A stretch of 64,000 nt of DNA from Clostridium cibarium (GTDB lineage Bacteria > Bacillota > Clostridia > Clostridiales > Clostridiaceae): NCBI RefSeq assembly GCF_014836335.1, contig NZ_JACSRA010000017.1, positions 29,513 through 93,512 on the forward strand, given 5' to 3'. The notes below the pieces were generated by a model. That model saw only the letters and a list, made by a program, of their open reading frames with translations. It searched no databases and had not been told where the DNA came from. The position numbers were made by a program, and so were the translations under genes. Within the stretch, counting starts at the first letter, position 1. Every line of letters begins with the position of its first letter. Below are positions 47,048-59,602 of this stretch, in pieces.

Positions 47048-47494
47048 TTACTCACACTTCATATTAGGACAATCCTTTGTTAGATTGTCTCTTATTTGCA
47101 TTAGCAATCTTCTAAATAATACTTTTTCTTCAATAGTAAAATTTTCAAAGCATTCTTCCTCGACTTGTTTACCAATCTTTTTTACTTCTTCACAAACTTC
47201 TTTACCTTTTTTGGTAATGAAGATTCTAGTAATTCTTTGATCATTATCATCTTTTTTTCTTTCTATAAGTTCACCCTTTTCCATTCTAGTAAGCATGACA
47301 GTTACTGTGGCTGGTTTTATTCCCATATCTTTAGCAAGATCTTTTTGACTTTGACCATTTTTCTTTAATAGTTTTAGTAATACATGTTGTTGTCCAGGAT
47401 GAATACCTTTTTCCCCAAGCAAAATATGACTTCTCGTAAAGGCCAATCTAACTGCTTGAAAAAAAACACCTTGCACTGATTCTTCAGTAGTCAA
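47048..47494 (-). CDS. MarR-family regulator of the ABC exporter operon
   Basis: A winged-helix regulator of 148 residues (DLAKDMGIKPATVTVMLTRMEKGELI is the recognition region). The frame extends six codons to an ATG at 47512, but those codons form the ribosome site GGAGGTG, so the TTG at 47494 is the probable start. It is the first gene of the exporter operon and likely represses it until a drug or metabolite binds. A palindrome at 47518-47530 is a good operator candidate. Confidence 0.85.
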   Translation of the reverse strand: MTTEESVQGVFFQAVRLAFTRSHILLGEKGIHPGQQHVLLKLLKKNGQSQKDLAKDMGIKPATVTVMLTRMEKGELIERKKDDNDQRITRIFITKKGKEVCEEVKKIGKQVEEECFENFTIEEKVLFRRLLMQIRDNLTKDCPNMKCE

Positions 47495-47517
47495 AATTTT
47501 ATCCACCTCCATTTTGT

Positions 47518-47530
47518 TTAGCTTAGCTAA
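47518..47530. promoter_or_regulatory. Candidate MarR operator
   Basis: TTAGCTTAGCTAA, a 13-base near-perfect palindrome directly upstream of the marR ribosome site. A related half-site, AAGCTAAACAA, recurs at 47630-47640 farther upstream. Confidence 0.5.
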
Positions 47531-47650
47531 CTAACATAATAATCATTTCTATATTAAATTGCAACTTTTTTATAAAAATCTTCACTTTTTCTTCACATTG
47601 ATATTTTTAGTAAACGTTTTTAATTAGTCAAGCTAAACAATTTACCTTAT

Positions 47651-47680
47651 AAAAAAAAGTCCTGCAATATGCAGGACTTT
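47651..47680 (-). terminator. Terminator of the ilv-leu operon
   Basis: Stem AAAGTCCTGC / GCAGGACTTT with a 5-base loop, and eight T on the minus strand, starting four bases after the ilvC stop. Confidence 0.88.
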
Positions 47681-47683
47681 AAA

Positions 47684-48697
<1,014 letters not shown>

Positions 48698-48704
48698 CTA
48701 AAAT

Positions 48705-50375
48705 TTAAATATCTTCTTCACATATTATTTGATTAATTGGCGCACCTGGTGCAACCATTGGAAATACTTTTTTATCATAATCAATCCTATAATCTATGAG
48801 CACTGGTCCCTTACTATTTAAAGCTTTTGCCAATACTCCTTTAAGCTGATTTCTTTCTACAACTCTATATCCAGTTGCTCCAAAAGCTTCTGCAAGCTTT
48901 ACTAAATCAGTTTCCCTATCTAATGTTGTATGAGAATATCTTCCATCAAAAAATAATGTTTGCCATTGTCTAACCATTCCTAAAACATTGTTATTCATAA
49001 CAACAACTACTACTGGCAAATTATTTTTAACAGCTGTAGCAAGCTCCTGACAATTCATCATAAAGCTTCCATCACCAGCTATATTTACAACCTTACTTCC
49101 CGGTTTTCCAAACTGTGCTCCAATTGAAGCTCCTAGCCCAAATCCCATAGTTCCAAGTCCACCTGATGAAATAAAGGTTCTAGGTTTTCTAAAATTAAAA
49201 TATTGCGCTGTCCACATTTGATGCTGACCAACTTCTGTTGAAATTATTAAATTACCATCATCTAGCGAATTTAATACTTCAAAGAAATATTCTGGAGTAA
49301 GTTCTTTTTCTTCATCTTTTTTATATGCACTTAAACTTTTTAAATGCTCTGCATTCTTTAACCACTCTTCATTTTTATTTTCTTTAACCTTTGGAATAAT
49401 TCTTTCTAAAACACTTTTCAAATCTCCTATAACAGACAAATCAACCTTTACATTTTTATTTACTTCCGCTGGATCTACATCTATATGAAGTATCTTAGCA
49501 TTACTCAAATACTCTCCACTTGCAACTACTCTATCTGAAAACCTTGCTCCTAAAGCTATAAACAAATCACTCTTTGTTGCACTTATATTAGATGCTTTAG
49601 TTCCATGCATACCAATCATGCCAGTATACAAACGATGATCCTTCGGAACTACTCCTATCCCCATTAAAGAACTACAAATTGGTGCATTTATTTTTTCTGC
49701 TAACGCTAAAACTTCACTGCTGCAACCTGCTATAACCGCGCCTCCACCTACATATATAAATGGTTTCTTTGCTTTATTTATTAGCTCTATTGCCTGTTCA
49801 ATCTTCTCTTCTTTAATAGTGAATTCTTTTCTTCCAATACTTAACGGAGTTTTCTTTTTATATTCAGTTTTTTCAATTTGAATGTTCTTAGGAATATCAA
49901 TCAAAACCGGTCCTGGTCTGCCTTCTCTCGCAATATAAAAAGCCTCACTAATTACATCTTGAAGTTTATTTACATCTTTTACAATATAATTATGCTTAGT
50001 TATAGGCATTGTAATCCCAGTTATATCTACCTCTTGAAAACTATCCTTTCCAAGCAAGTTCATTGGTACATTTCCTGTAATAGCAACTAAAGGAATTGAA
50101 TCCATATATGCTGTTGCAATTCCAGTTACTAAATTTGTAGCTCCTGGTCCTGATGTAGCAATACACACTCCTACTTTTCCAGTAGCTCTTGCATATCCAT
50201 CAGCCGCATGAGCTGCTCCTTGTTCATGACATGTTAAAACATGTTTTATCTCATCTTGATATTTGTATAATGAATCATAAAGGTTAATTACTTGACCACC
50301 TGGATATCCAAAGACTAGATCAACTCCCTCATCTATAATAGATTTAATTACTATGTCAGATCCTGTTAAAATCAT
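48705..50375 (-). CDS. ilvB: Acetolactate synthase large subunit
   Basis: A 556-residue ThDP enzyme. The cofactor Glu is in LTCHEQGAAHAADGYAR (near 50), and the ThDP/Mg site is GDGSFMMNCQELATAV (near 435). It joins two pyruvates, or pyruvate and 2-oxobutyrate. Its regulatory subunit gene (ilvN) is at the other end of the operon, separated by six genes. Ribosome site GGAGGGGG. Confidence 0.96.
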   Translation of the reverse strand: MILTGSDIVIKSIIDEGVDLVFGYPGGQVINLYDSLYKYQDEIKHVLTCHEQGAAHAADGYARATGKVGVCIATSGPGATNLVTGIATAYMDSIPLVAITGNVPMNLLGKDSFQEVDITGITMPITKHNYIVKDVNKLQDVISEAFYIAREGRPGPVLIDIPKNIQIEKTEYKKKTPLSIGRKEFTIKEEKIEQAIELINKAKKPFIYVGGGAVIAGCSSEVLALAEKINAPICSSLMGIGVVPKDHRLYTGMIGMHGTKASNISATKSDLFIALGARFSDRVVASGEYLSNAKILHIDVDPAEVNKNVKVDLSVIGDLKSVLERIIPKVKENKNEEWLKNAEHLKSLSAYKKDEEKELTPEYFFEVLNSLDDGNLIISTEVGQHQMWTAQYFNFRKPRTFISSGGLGTMGFGLGASIGAQFGKPGSKVVNIAGDGSFMMNCQELATAVKNNLPVVVVVMNNNVLGMVRQWQTLFFDGRYSHTTLDRETDLVKLAEAFGATGYRVVERNQLKGVLAKALNSKGPVLIDYRIDYDKKVFPMVAPGAPINQIICEEDI

Positions 50376-50441
50376 CTAGCCCCCTCCTTTTCATAAAACA
50401 TAATTTTTTATAAGTCTCTACACCTTAATTTATCATTACTA

Positions 50442-52100
50442 TTATTTAAACACAGCTCCTGTACTGGCTGAGCTAACAAGCTTTGAATATCTAGATAAAT
50501 AACCTTCCTTAACCTTTGGTTCAAATGGCTTTAATTTTTTTCTTCTCTCTTCAAGAATTTTATCTGATACCTTAAGTTCTAACTTTCCACTTTCTATATC
50601 TATGGAAATAATGTCTCCATCCTCAACTAAAGCAATAATTCCACCTTCAGCTGCCTCTGGCGATACGTGTCCAATAGAAGCTCCTTTTGTTGCCCCACTA
50701 AATCTTCCATCTGTAATAAGAGCTACTTCTTTATCAAGCCCCATACCTGCTATTGCGGATGTAGGGGATAACATTTCTCTCATCCCTGGACCACCCTTTG
50801 GCCCCTCATATCTAATTACAATAACATCTCCAGATTTTATCTTTTTGCTCATGATAGCTTCTATAGATTCTTCTTCCGAATCAAAAACCTTAGCTGCTCC
50901 TTCATGCTTAAGCATTTCAGGTGCAACTGCTGACCTCTTGACCACAGCCCCATCTACAGCAAGATTTCCTCTAAGAATTGCTATTCCTCCAGTTTGACTA
51001 TAAGGCTTATCTATAGGCATAACTACACTATAATCCTTAACATATTTCCCCTCAGTATTTTCCCCTTGAGTTTTTCCTGTTGCTGTTATGCAATCTAGAT
51101 AAACAAGATCTTTCTTTGAAAGTTCATTTATTACTGCCCCAATTCCTCCAGCATAATATAGATCTATAATATGAACTTGAGATGCAGGTGCTAAGTGGCA
51201 AAGGTTCGGCACTCTAGCTGAAACTTCATTTATAATATCTAAATTTATTGGAATTTTAGCTTCATTAGCTATAGCTGTTAGATGCAAAACTGAATTTGAT
51301 GAGCATCCAAGTGCCATCTCTACAGTTAATGCATTTTCTATAGATTTTTCAGTTACTATATCTCTTGGTTTTATATCCTTTTCCAAAAGATTCATAACTG
51401 CCATTCCTGCTTGCTTCGCAAGTCTTATTCTCTCAGAATAAACTGCTGGTATTGTACCATTTCCAGGTAAAGCTAAACCTAAAACTTCTGCCAAGCAATT
51501 CATTGAATTTGCTGTAAACATTCCTGAACATGACCCACATGTTGGACATGCGTTATCTTCTAATTCTTTAAGATCCGCTTCAAGCATTGTTCCATTTTCA
51601 AATGCTCCAACAGCTTCAAAAACAGTTGTTAAAGAAACATCTCCACCTTTAAATTTTCCTGGAAGCATTGGTCCCCCACTTACAATTACAGCTGGAATAT
51701 TAAGCCTTAATGCTGCCATCATCATACCTGGTACAATCTTATCGCAATTTGGTATAAGAACTAGAGCATCAAATCCATGTGCCTTTACCATACATTCAAT
51801 AGTATCTGCAATAAGTTCTCTTGTAACTAAAGAATACTTCATTCCTTCATGACCCATAGCTATTCCGTCACATACTCCTATAGTCGGAAATACTAATGGT
51901 GTTCCCCCAGACATAAGCACTCCTTTTTTTACCCCTTCAACGATTTGATCTAAGTGAACATGTCCTGGTATTATATCATTTTGTGATGTTACTACCCCAA
52001 TTAAAGGTCTGTCTATTTCTTCTTCTGTAAGTCCTGCTGCTTTAAAAAGAGACCTATGAGGGGCTCTTGAAGCACCTTTCTTTACACAGTCACTTCTCAT
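50442..52100 (-). CDS. ilvD: Dihydroxy-acid dehydratase
   Basis: A 552-residue Fe-S dehydratase. Cluster cysteines appear in [10 protein letters not shown] and [18 protein letters not shown]. It converts dihydroxy acids to 2-oxo acids for Ile and Val. It begins three bases after leuB. The cluster is O2-sensitive, in keeping with an anaerobe. Confidence 0.97.
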   Translation of the reverse strand: MRSDCVKKGASRAPHRSLFKAAGLTEEEIDRPLIGVVTSQNDIIPGHVHLDQIVEGVKKGVLMSGGTPLVFPTIGVCDGIAMGHEGMKYSLVTRELIADTIECMVKAHGFDALVLIPNCDKIVPGMMMAALRLNIPAVIVSGGPMLPGKFKGGDVSLTTVFEAVGAFENGTMLEADLKELEDNACPTCGSCSGMFTANSMNCLAEVLGLALPGNGTIPAVYSERIRLAKQAGMAVMNLLEKDIKPRDIVTEKSIENALTVEMALGCSSNSVLHLTAIANEAKIPINLDIINEVSARVPNLCHLAPASQVHIIDLYYAGGIGAVINELSKKDLVYLDCITATGKTQGENTEGKYVKDYSVVMPIDKPYSQTGGIAILRGNLAVDGAVVKRSAVAPEMLKHEGAAKVFDSEEESIEAIMSKKIKSGDVIVIRYEGPKGGPGMREMLSPTSAIAGMGLDKEVALITDGRFSGATKGASIGHVSPEAAEGGIIALVEDGDIISIDIESGKLELKVSDKILEERRKKLKPFEPKVKEGYLSRYSKLVSSASTGAVFK

Positions 52101-52103
52101 AAG

Positions 52104-53186
52104 TTACATCCCTTTCTCAATTTTATTCATAACTAATTTACCCATTTCTTCTGTTCCAACAAGCTTCATTCCTTCACTCATGATATCTCCTGTTCTATAT
52201 CCTTCTTCTAAAACCTCTTGAACAGCTTTTTCTATAAGCTTAGCTTCATCCTCTAAATTAAAGCTATTTCTAAGCATCATAGCTCCAGAAAGAATTGTTG
52301 CGAGTGGATTAGCTATACCTTTTCCTGCAATATCAGGTGCACTACCATGAATTGGTTCATACATTCCAAAACTGTTTTCTCCAAGTGAAGCTGATGGAAG
52401 CATTCCTATAGAACCTGTAATCATGCTAGCTTCATCTGATAATATATCTCCAAACATATTTGAAGTTACTATTACATCAAATTGTTTTGGATCTCTTACA
52501 AGTTGCATAGCAGTGTTATCTATATATAAGTGATTTACTTCTACTTCTGGATAATCTTTTGCAACTTCTTCAATAACTTTTCTCCATAATCTTGAACTTT
52601 CAAGTATATTGGCTTTATCTACTGAAGTAACTTTTTTCTTTCTCTTCATAGCTGATTCAAAACCAATTTTTGCAATTCTTCTCACTTCATCTTCATTATA
52701 TTTTTCAGTATCATATGCTGCTGGAACTCCATTATCTGAACATCGTCCTCTTTCACCGAAATAAATTCCTCCAGTTAATTCTCTAACTACAAGTATATCT
52801 ATTCCATCACCTATAATACTTTCTTTAAGTGGTGATGCATCTTTTAGTGGAGCATAAAGAATTGCTGGTCTTAAGTTGCAGTAAAGACCTAACCCTCCTC
52901 TTAATCCTAAAAGAGCTTGTTCTGGTCTTATTTTTGCTTCTGGGTCATCCCACTTCGGACCTCCAACAGCCCCAAGCAATACTGCATCGCTCTTCTTACA
53001 TTCATCTAAAGTTTCCTCAGGAAGTGGTGTGCCAAGTTTATCTATAGCACATCCACCTGCCAACAAATACTTATAATCAAACCTATTGCCAGATCTTTCT
53101 CCTATTAAATTTAACACCTTTACTGTTTCATTAATAACCTCAGGCCCTATTCCATCTCCAGATATAACCGCTATATTATATTTCAT
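52104..53186 (-). CDS. leuB: 3-isopropylmalate dehydrogenase
   Basis: A 360-residue NAD-dependent dehydrogenase with GDGIGPEV at 10-17 and the metal/substrate stretch [24 protein letters not shown] near 245. In a citramalate pathway it may also oxidise methylmalate. The operon has no second such enzyme, so dual use is likely. Confidence 0.95.
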   Translation of the reverse strand: MKYNIAVISGDGIGPEVINETVKVLNLIGERSGNRFDYKYLLAGGCAIDKLGTPLPEETLDECKKSDAVLLGAVGGPKWDDPEAKIRPEQALLGLRGGLGLYCNLRPAILYAPLKDASPLKESIIGDGIDILVVRELTGGIYFGERGRCSDNGVPAAYDTEKYNEDEVRRIAKIGFESAMKRKKKVTSVDKANILESSRLWRKVIEEVAKDYPEVEVNHLYIDNTAMQLVRDPKQFDVIVTSNMFGDILSDEASMITGSIGMLPSASLGENSFGMYEPIHGSAPDIAGKGIANPLATILSGAMMLRNSFNLEDEAKLIEKAVQEVLEEGYRTGDIMSEGMKLVGTEEMGKLVMNKIEKGM

Positions 53187-53228
53187 ATTTCTAACCCCCT
53201 GTTTTATTTACTGCTTATTAAACATTTC

Positions 53229-53717
53229 TTATTTTTTATTTCTTATATATCCTGCTAATCCATCGTTATCTATAATGTTTTGCATAAACGCTGGGAAAGC
53301 CTCCCCTTTGTAAGTTTCATTTTTAGTTAAGTTCCTTATTTCACCTGTTGTGAAATCAACTTCTAACTTATCTCCTACATTAATAGATTTAACGGCTTCT
53401 TCACATTCAAGTATTGGTAATCCTATATTAATAGCATTTCTATAAAAAATTCTTGCAAATGTTGAAGCTATGACACAACTTACTCCAGATGCTTTAATTG
53501 CTATAGGAGCATGTTCTCTTGAAGATCCACAACCAAAATTTTTGTTTGCTACAATAATGTCTCCCTCTTCAACCTTTTTAACAAAATTTAAATCTATATC
53601 CTCCATACAATGAGCCGCAAGCTCCTTATGATCAGATGTATTTAAATATCTTGCCGGTATTATTACATCCGTATCTACGTTATCTCCATATTTAAAAACT
53701 TTTCCTGTTACCTTCAT
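53229..53717 (-). CDS. leuD: Isopropylmalate/citramalate isomerase small subunit
   Basis: A 162-residue swivel-domain subunit ([16 protein letters not shown] near residues 55-70). It forms the isomerase with LeuC, 14 bases upstream. The short form is the archaeal/clostridial type that serves both leucine and citramalate routes. Confidence 0.95.
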   Translation of the reverse strand: MKVTGKVFKYGDNVDTDVIIPARYLNTSDHKELAAHCMEDIDLNFVKKVEEGDIIVANKNFGCGSSREHAPIAIKASGVSCVIASTFARIFYRNAINIGLPILECEEAVKSINVGDKLEVDFTTGEIRNLTKNETYKGEAFPAFMQNIIDNDGLAGYIRNKK

Positions 53718-53731
53718 TATATATATCCTCC

Positions 53732-54991
53732 TTAAACCAACTCTGGATCTGTGATTTTCCCTGTTAATGCTGATGCTGCTGCAACTGCTGGACTTGCTAA
53801 GTAAACTTCTGATTCAACATGCCCCATTCTTCCAACAAAATTTCTGTTAGTTGTTGATACAGCTCTTTCACCTTTAGCCAATATTCCCATATGTCCACCT
53901 AAGCATGGACCACAAGTTGGAGTTGAAACAACAGCTCCTGCTTCTACTAAATCTTTTATAATTCCTTCTTCCAAAGCCTGAAGATAAATCTTTTGTGTTC
54001 CCGGGAATACTATACACCTAATTCCTTTTTTAACTTTCTTACCTTTTATAATGTCTCTTGCTATTCTTAAATCTGTCATTCTACCATTTGTACATGATCC
54101 TATAACAACTTGGTCTATAGTAACTTCTCCAACATTATCTATTGTTCTTGTATTGTCAGGTAAATGTGGGAATGATACTGTTGGTCTTAATTTACTTAAA
54201 TCTATTTCATAAACTTCATCATATTCAGCATCTTCATCAGCTTCGTACTTCTTCCATTCTCTGCTTGCATGTTCTTTCAAATATTCTTCTGTCTTTACAT
54301 CTACTGGAAAAATCCCATTTTTCCCACCAGCTTCTATAGCCATATTAGCCATAGTAAACCTATCATCCATAGAGAGATATTCTAATCCATCTCCTACGAA
54401 TTCCATTGATTTATATAATGCTCCATCAACACCTATCATTCCTATTATGTGTAAAATTACATCCTTACCACTAACCCATTTTGCAGGCTTACCTTTAAGT
54501 ACAAATTTAAGTGCTGAAGGAACTTTAAACCAACATTGTCCTGTAGCCATACCAGCTGCCATATCTGTTGATCCTATTCCTGTTGAAAAAGCTCCAAGTG
54601 CTCCATAAGTACAAGTATGAGAATCAGCTCCAATAACTACATCTCCAGCAACTGCTAATCCTTTTTCAGGAATTAAGCAATGCTCTATACCCATTTCTCC
54701 CACTTCAAAGAAATTAGCTATTTCTTTTTCATGAGCAAACTCTCTAATATATTTTACTTGCTCAGCTGCCTTTATATCTTTATTTGGTGTAAAGTGATCA
54801 GGCACAATAGCAATTCTTTCTTTATTAAATACCTTGTCTACTCCAAACTTTGAAAATTCATTAACTGCTACAGGTGTTGTAATATCATTACCTAATACTA
54901 GATCAAGCTTTGCTTCAATTAATTGTCCTGCCTTTACACTTTCTAATCCAGCATGAGCTGCTAAAATTTTTTGCGTCATTGTCATTCCCAT
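53732..54991 (-). CDS. leuC: Isopropylmalate/citramalate isomerase large subunit
   Basis: A 419-residue aconitase-family subunit. Cluster cysteines are in IGSCTNGR and [12 protein letters not shown], and the [11 protein letters not shown] motif is present. The open frame reaches to 55081 inside cimA, but the ATG at 54991 has AGGAGATG upstream and gives [15 protein letters not shown], the normal start. The start lies 14 bases past the cimA stop. Confidence 0.95.
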   Translation of the reverse strand: MGMTMTQKILAAHAGLESVKAGQLIEAKLDLVLGNDITTPVAVNEFSKFGVDKVFNKERIAIVPDHFTPNKDIKAAEQVKYIREFAHEKEIANFFEVGEMGIEHCLIPEKGLAVAGDVVIGADSHTCTYGALGAFSTGIGSTDMAAGMATGQCWFKVPSALKFVLKGKPAKWVSGKDVILHIIGMIGVDGALYKSMEFVGDGLEYLSMDDRFTMANMAIEAGGKNGIFPVDVKTEEYLKEHASREWKKYEADEDAEYDEVYEIDLSKLRPTVSFPHLPDNTRTIDNVGEVTIDQVVIGSCTNGRMTDLRIARDIIKGKKVKKGIRCIVFPGTQKIYLQALEEGIIKDLVEAGAVVSTPTCGPCLGGHMGILAKGERAVSTTNRNFVGRMGHVESEVYLASPAVAAASALTGKITDPELV

Positions 54992-55005
54992 TTTATAATC
55001 ATCTC

Positions 55006-56601
55006 CTAAAAATATGTTTTTACTTTTCTTTCTATATCTTTTATTAGTTTGTATTCTATTGAGTCTACCAGAGCTATCCAACTAGCTTGAATTATATCTC
55101 TAGATACTCCAACAGTACTCCAATTTTCCACACCATCTGTAGATTCAATTAAAACTCTAACCTTTGCCTCAGTAGCACTCTCCGAGTCTAAAACTCTAAC
55201 CTTGTAATCTACCAGTCTCACATCTTTTAACTGAGGATAAAATACTTCCAATGCTTTTCTGAGTGCCTTATCAAGTGCATTTACAGGTCCCTCTCCCTCT
55301 GCTGCATTCATTTCTTCTTTTCCATCTACAGTTACATTAATCATTACTGAAGAAGTAAATTCACCATTATCTGAAGGCTGTTCTGCAAAAACCTTAAAGT
55401 GATTTAGTTTGAAGAAAGGTTTATATTTACCTATAATTTTTCTCATAACTAATTCAACAGTTCCCTCTGCTCCTTCAAATTGATATCCTTCATACTCCAA
55501 TTCCTTCAATCTATCTGTTATAATTTGAACTTCTTTACTTTCCTTAGATATCTGAGGAAATATTTTTTGAATCTCCGATAGAATAGTGCTTTTCCCACTA
55601 ACTTCAGATATTAAAAATCTTCTTTTGTTCCCTACACTTTCAGGGATTATATGTTCATATGATTTTGAATCTTTACAAACTGCATCTATATGCATTCCAC
55701 CTTTATGTGCAAATGCTGAATTTCCTACATAAGGTGTTTCATCTTTTAATGTTATATTTGAGATTTCTGCTATGAATCTAGCAACACTAGTTAATTTAGA
55801 AAGGTTTTGATCATCAATTATTTCATGCCCCATTTTTAACTTTAAAGTTGGAATTATTGCACTTAGATTTGCATTTCCACATCTCTCGCCCATTCCTATA
55901 AATGTACCTTGAATGTGATTTATCCCAACTTGTGCTGCCACAATAGAATTAGCTACCGCCATTCCTATATCATCGTGACAATGTATACCTACATTGCCCC
56001 CTATATTGCTTATTGCTTCTGATGCTATATCTTTAACCTCATTTGGTAGCGTCCCTCCATTTGTATCACATAATACAACTGTGCTTGCCCCTGCCTTCTC
56101 CGCTACCTTTATGGTTGATAGAGCATATTCATTATTATCTTTATATCCATCAAAAAAATGCTCTGCATCAAATATTACTTCTTTTCCTTTATCTATCAAA
56201 TATTTTATAGTATCACTTATCATATTAAGATTTTCATCTAGTGTAGTTTTTAAAATTTCTGTAACCTGAAAATCCCACGACTTACCAAATACTACTACTA
56301 CATCAGTATCTGCCGAGAGTAGATTTTTTATATTCTTATCATCCTCAGCTTTTATATTTGATCTCCTAGTGGATCCAAAAGCAGCTATCTTAGCCCGATT
56401 TAGCTTTACTTCCTTGATCCTTTTAAAAAACTCCATATCCTTAGGATTGGATCCTGGATTTCCCGCTTCAATATAAGTAACCCCAATATCATCTAATGCC
56501 CTAACTATTTTGAGCTTATCTTCTAAAGAAAAGGAAATTCCTTGTCCCTGTGCCCCATCTCTTAAGGTTGAGTCAAAAATGCTTATGTTTTTATTTGTCA
56601 T
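55006..56601 (-). CDS. cimA: (R)-citramalate synthase
   Basis: A 531-residue enzyme of the isopropylmalate/homocitrate synthase family. [16 protein letters not shown] (10-25), [15 protein letters not shown] and [17 protein letters not shown] are typical of CimA rather than LeuA, and the C-terminal regulatory domain is present. It condenses pyruvate and acetyl-CoA, giving threonine-independent isoleucine. No LeuA-type gene is in this operon. Confidence 0.9.
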   Translation of the reverse strand: MTNKNISIFDSTLRDGAQGQGISFSLEDKLKIVRALDDIGVTYIEAGNPGSNPKDMEFFKRIKEVKLNRAKIAAFGSTRRSNIKAEDDKNIKNLLSADTDVVVVFGKSWDFQVTEILKTTLDENLNMISDTIKYLIDKGKEVIFDAEHFFDGYKDNNEYALSTIKVAEKAGASTVVLCDTNGGTLPNEVKDIASEAISNIGGNVGIHCHDDIGMAVANSIVAAQVGINHIQGTFIGMGERCGNANLSAIIPTLKLKMGHEIIDDQNLSKLTSVARFIAEISNITLKDETPYVGNSAFAHKGGMHIDAVCKDSKSYEHIIPESVGNKRRFLISEVSGKSTILSEIQKIFPQISKESKEVQIITDRLKELEYEGYQFEGAEGTVELVMRKIIGKYKPFFKLNHFKVFAEQPSDNGEFTSSVMINVTVDGKEEMNAAEGEGPVNALDKALRKALEVFYPQLKDVRLVDYKVRVLDSESATEAKVRVLIESTDGVENWSTVGVSRDIIQASWIALVDSIEYKLIKDIERKVKTYF

Positions 56602-56645
56602 TAAAGCCCCTCCTTATTTCATTATTGCCTATTTATATTACTAAC

Positions 56646-57167
56646 TTAAATTTCATCAGAATAATCATCGTAGCTTACTATTGTCCTATCTCCTCTTTCA
56701 AGAGCCGCTACCCCTGTTCTTACTAGCTCCCTTATTCCATATTCATCCATAAGCTTAATTAATGCAGATATCTTATTCTCATCCCCTGTCAACTCAATAG
56801 TTAAAGTATCAACAGATAAATCAATAATCTTACATCTAAATATCTTAACTACTTCATTAATATCTGCTCTTTTTTCGGCACTAGCCTCTACTTTAATAAG
56901 CACTAATTCTCTATACACTGAATTATTGTCTTTAAGATTAATTATTTTTATTACATCTTCTAATTTATTTAGTTGTTTTTGTACTTGCTCAAGAGTATCA
57001 TTGTCCCCATTTAAAGTAATCGTCATTCTCGAAATTCTTTCATCTTCTGTTCTACCAACTGTCAAACTATCAATGTTATATCCTCTTCTTGAAAACAATC
57101 CAGCTACTCTACTTAGCACACCAGATGAATTCTTCACAAGAACTGATAATACATGTTTTTGTTCCAT
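56646..57167 (-). CDS. ilvN: Acetolactate synthase small (regulatory) subunit
   Basis: A 173-residue subunit with an N-terminal ACT domain (LSVLVKNSSGVLSRVAGLFSRRGYNIDSLTVG, residues 6-37) and the C-terminal ALS_ss domain. It gives feedback control by valine to IlvB. It is the first gene after the T-box-like leader; ribosome site AAGGAGGGGG. Confidence 0.95.
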   Translation of the reverse strand: MEQKHVLSVLVKNSSGVLSRVAGLFSRRGYNIDSLTVGRTEDERISRMTITLNGDNDTLEQVQKQLNKLEDVIKIINLKDNNSVYRELVLIKVEASAEKRADINEVVKIFRCKIIDLSVDTLTIELTGDENKISALIKLMDEYGIRELVRTGVAALERGDRTIVSYDDYSDEI

Positions 57168-57231
57168 CTTTTCCCCCTCCTTACATTAACGGAACCATTA
57201 ATTTAAATAAATAATTGCTTTATATAGTATA

Positions 57232-57514
57232 TAAAAAAAACCACCCTTAATGATATACATCATAAGAGGTGGAATAATACTCCGCCTAAATATAACATAA
57301 TCGGTTCTAACAAACCCTTACATATAACGGATGCTCACCGGATATCGCTTACTCACTTATAAACAAAGCTTTCTGGATTCTGCTCAGGAGTGATACCTAT
57401 TTAGCCAAAAGTATCAGTTCACACCAACCACTGACTCTCTTAAACTTTTTTATGCCAAATAACCTTCTCCATCTTTGCATTTTTAATACTAGGAAACTAT
57501 TCAGTTGTGCTTTT
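57232..57514 (-). ncRNA. T-box-like leader of the ilv-leu operon, isoleucine specifier
   Basis: The minus strand carries T-box Stem I features: AAGAGAGTCAGTGG, GGTTGGTGTGAACTGATA and, at the specifier side, ATC followed by ACTCCTGAGC, which places an Ile codon in the specifier slot by alignment with glyQS. A terminator CCACC...GGTGG (57241-57272) with eight T ends the leader. The usual box UGGNACCGCG is not found; in its place is AGGCGGAGTATTATTCC. Uncharged tRNA-Ile control is inferred. Confidence 0.75.
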
Positions 57515-57520
57515 GATAAG

Positions 57521-57549
57521 ATTTTACCCCTATATTTTTTTATTGTCAA
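57521..57549 (-). promoter_or_regulatory. Promoter of the ilv-leu operon
   Basis: Consensus TTGACA, a 17-base spacer and TAAAAT on the minus strand. Transcription should start near 57514. The 230 bases farther upstream to glmM hold only its terminator. Confidence 0.8.
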
Positions 57550-57733
57550 CATTTTACTTGTATTTTTATTAATTTAATACCACGAGTATTCCTAATAAAT
57601 CATTTTAATAATCAACCCCAAAAAAACGTCAAATTATTATTAATTTATCAATGATTTTTCCCGAACACTAACAATATGTTACCTTTTTCTTTTTAATATT
57701 ACCACAATATCATTTGTATGTATTGTTATGATA

Positions 57734-57772
57734 TAAAAAAAGACTCAATACGATTCCAAATCATATTGAGCC
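57734..57772 (-). terminator. Terminator of glmM
   Basis: A 14-bp stem (57742-57755 with 57759-57772, few mismatches) followed by seven T on the minus strand. Confidence 0.8.
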
Positions 57773-57781
57773 ATTCTTCTA

Positions 57782-59128
57782 TCAGTTACATTTTTTAACT
57801 ATCATATCAGCTAAATCATGAGCCATTTTATTAATTTCTTCTTGATTTTCTCCTTCTAGCATAACTCTTACTAAAGGTTCTGTTCCAGAAGGTCTTATTA
57901 AAACTCTACCTTTTCCATGTAAAGTTTCTTCAATTCTTTTTATCTCAGCTTTAATTTCTTCGTCTTCTAAGTATATATTCTTTTTATCATTTGGAACAGT
58001 AGCATTAGCTAATACTTGTGGTAATTCCTTCATGATAGAACATAATTCACTTAACTTTTTCTTTTCCTTCTTAACTACAGCTGCCACTTGAAGTGCAGTT
58101 ACTAACCCATCTCCTGTAGTGTTATAATCTAAGAAAATAATATGTCCTGATTGTTCTCCACCAAGAACATATTTCCCTTTAATCATTTCTTCAAGTACAT
58201 ATCTATCTCCAACCTTAGTCTTTAATGTTTTAATATTTAACTTTTCACAGGCTATATCAAGTCCAAGGTTGCTCATTACAGTAACTACAATAGTATTATC
58301 TTTCAATCTATTTATTTCTTTTAAATGTTTTCCACAAAGAGCTAAAATAAAGTCTCCATTAATTAAATTTCCCTTTTCATCTACTGCAAGACATCTATCT
58401 GCATCTCCATCAAAAGCAAAGCCTACATCACAGCCCTTTTTAACTACATACTCCATCAATTCCTCTGGATGAGTTGATCCACACTTCTCATTTATATTAG
58501 TTCCGTCTGGGTTGTCATTTATTACATATACGTCAGCACCTAATTCTCTAAATGCTTTTACAGCTGCTTTATATGCAGATCCATTAGCGCAATCTAAGGC
58601 TATTTTAATTCCTTCTAAATTAACAGCAATAGTTTCTTTAGCAAAATCTATATAATCCTCTAATGCACCTACTTCAATCATTTCTCTACCTACTCCAACA
58701 CCTACTGGACTAGGCACTCCATAGAAATCTCCTTCTATAACACTTTGAATTTCATCTTCTAATTCATCTGATAATTTATAGCCTTTGTCATCAAAAAACT
58801 TAATTCCATTATACTCAACTGGATTATGTGATGCAGATATCATAATTCCAGCGTCAGCCCCATATTTTCTTGTAAGATGTGCAACTGCTGGAGTTGGAAC
58901 GACTCCAAGTACAACAGCTTCAGCTCCAACAGATAATATTCCTGCAACCAAAGCAGCTTCTAACATATCTCCTGAAATTCTAGTATCCTTCCCTACCAAT
59001 ATCTTTGGTTTATGGGCACCTTCAGTTAAAACAAATGCTCCAGCTCTCCCAAGGTTATACGCAAGCTGCGCTGTTAATTCTGCATTAGCAATTCCTCTAA
59101 CTCCATCAGTTCCAAACATTCTACTCAT
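57782..59128 (-). CDS. glmM: Phosphoglucosamine mutase
   Basis: A 448-residue enzyme converting glucosamine-6-phosphate to glucosamine-1-phosphate, the step after GlmS. The phosphoserine is Ser100 in ISASHNP, the metal loop is DGDADR near 240, and the C-terminal phosphate loop is [11 protein letters not shown]. Transcribed alone with its own terminator. Confidence 0.97.
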   Translation of the reverse strand: MSRMFGTDGVRGIANAELTAQLAYNLGRAGAFVLTEGAHKPKILVGKDTRISGDMLEAALVAGILSVGAEAVVLGVVPTPAVAHLTRKYGADAGIMISASHNPVEYNGIKFFDDKGYKLSDELEDEIQSVIEGDFYGVPSPVGVGVGREMIEVGALEDYIDFAKETIAVNLEGIKIALDCANGSAYKAAVKAFRELGADVYVINDNPDGTNINEKCGSTHPEELMEYVVKKGCDVGFAFDGDADRCLAVDEKGNLINGDFILALCGKHLKEINRLKDNTIVVTVMSNLGLDIACEKLNIKTLKTKVGDRYVLEEMIKGKYVLGGEQSGHIIFLDYNTTGDGLVTALQVAAVVKKEKKKLSELCSIMKELPQVLANATVPNDKKNIYLEDEEIKAEIKRIEETLHGKGRVLIRPSGTEPLVRVMLEGENQEEINKMAHDLADMIVKKCN

Positions 59129-59210
59129 ATAAAATACCTCACTATATTAATCTCTAATATTCTATTTTTTCTATACATTAGTATAAACTTTAATACTAAT
59201 TATATCAACT

Positions 59211-59510
59211 TTATCTTTCCTTAATTCTTTCTAGCACCATGTTATATCCATCACTTCCATAATTCAAACATCTATTTACCCTACTTATTGTAGCAGTACT
59301 TGCTCCTGTAATTTCAGCTATTTCTGTATAAGTTTTCTTTTCGCTAAGCAATTCAGCTACCTGAATTCTTTGAGCTAATGCTTTCACCTCATTAATTGTG
59401 GCTACATCTTCAAAAAACTTATAACATTCTTCTATATTTTTAAGCTTTAAAATGGCATTAAATAATAAATCCATTTCATCACTTTTGATCTTTGATTCAT
59501 AAGTGCTCAT
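59211..59510 (-). CDS. YerC/YecD-family TrpR-like repressor
   Basis: A 99-residue helical protein with the TrpR fold. The helix-turn-helix is EIAEITGASTATISRVNRCLNYG. This family (YerC of B. subtilis) is a small DNA-binding protein of uncertain regulon. Transcribed alone between glmM and an AIM24 gene. Confidence 0.85.
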   Translation of the reverse strand: MSTYESKIKSDEMDLLFNAILKLKNIEECYKFFEDVATINEVKALAQRIQVAELLSEKKTYTEIAEITGASTATISRVNRCLNYGSDGYNMVLERIKER

Positions 59511-59602
59511 AATTTCACTCCTAACAATATATTATATATTCACATACAATTATACTTAATGCTTTTTTAATTCACAACTTTATTATATTAGAGCACTCTA
59601 TT

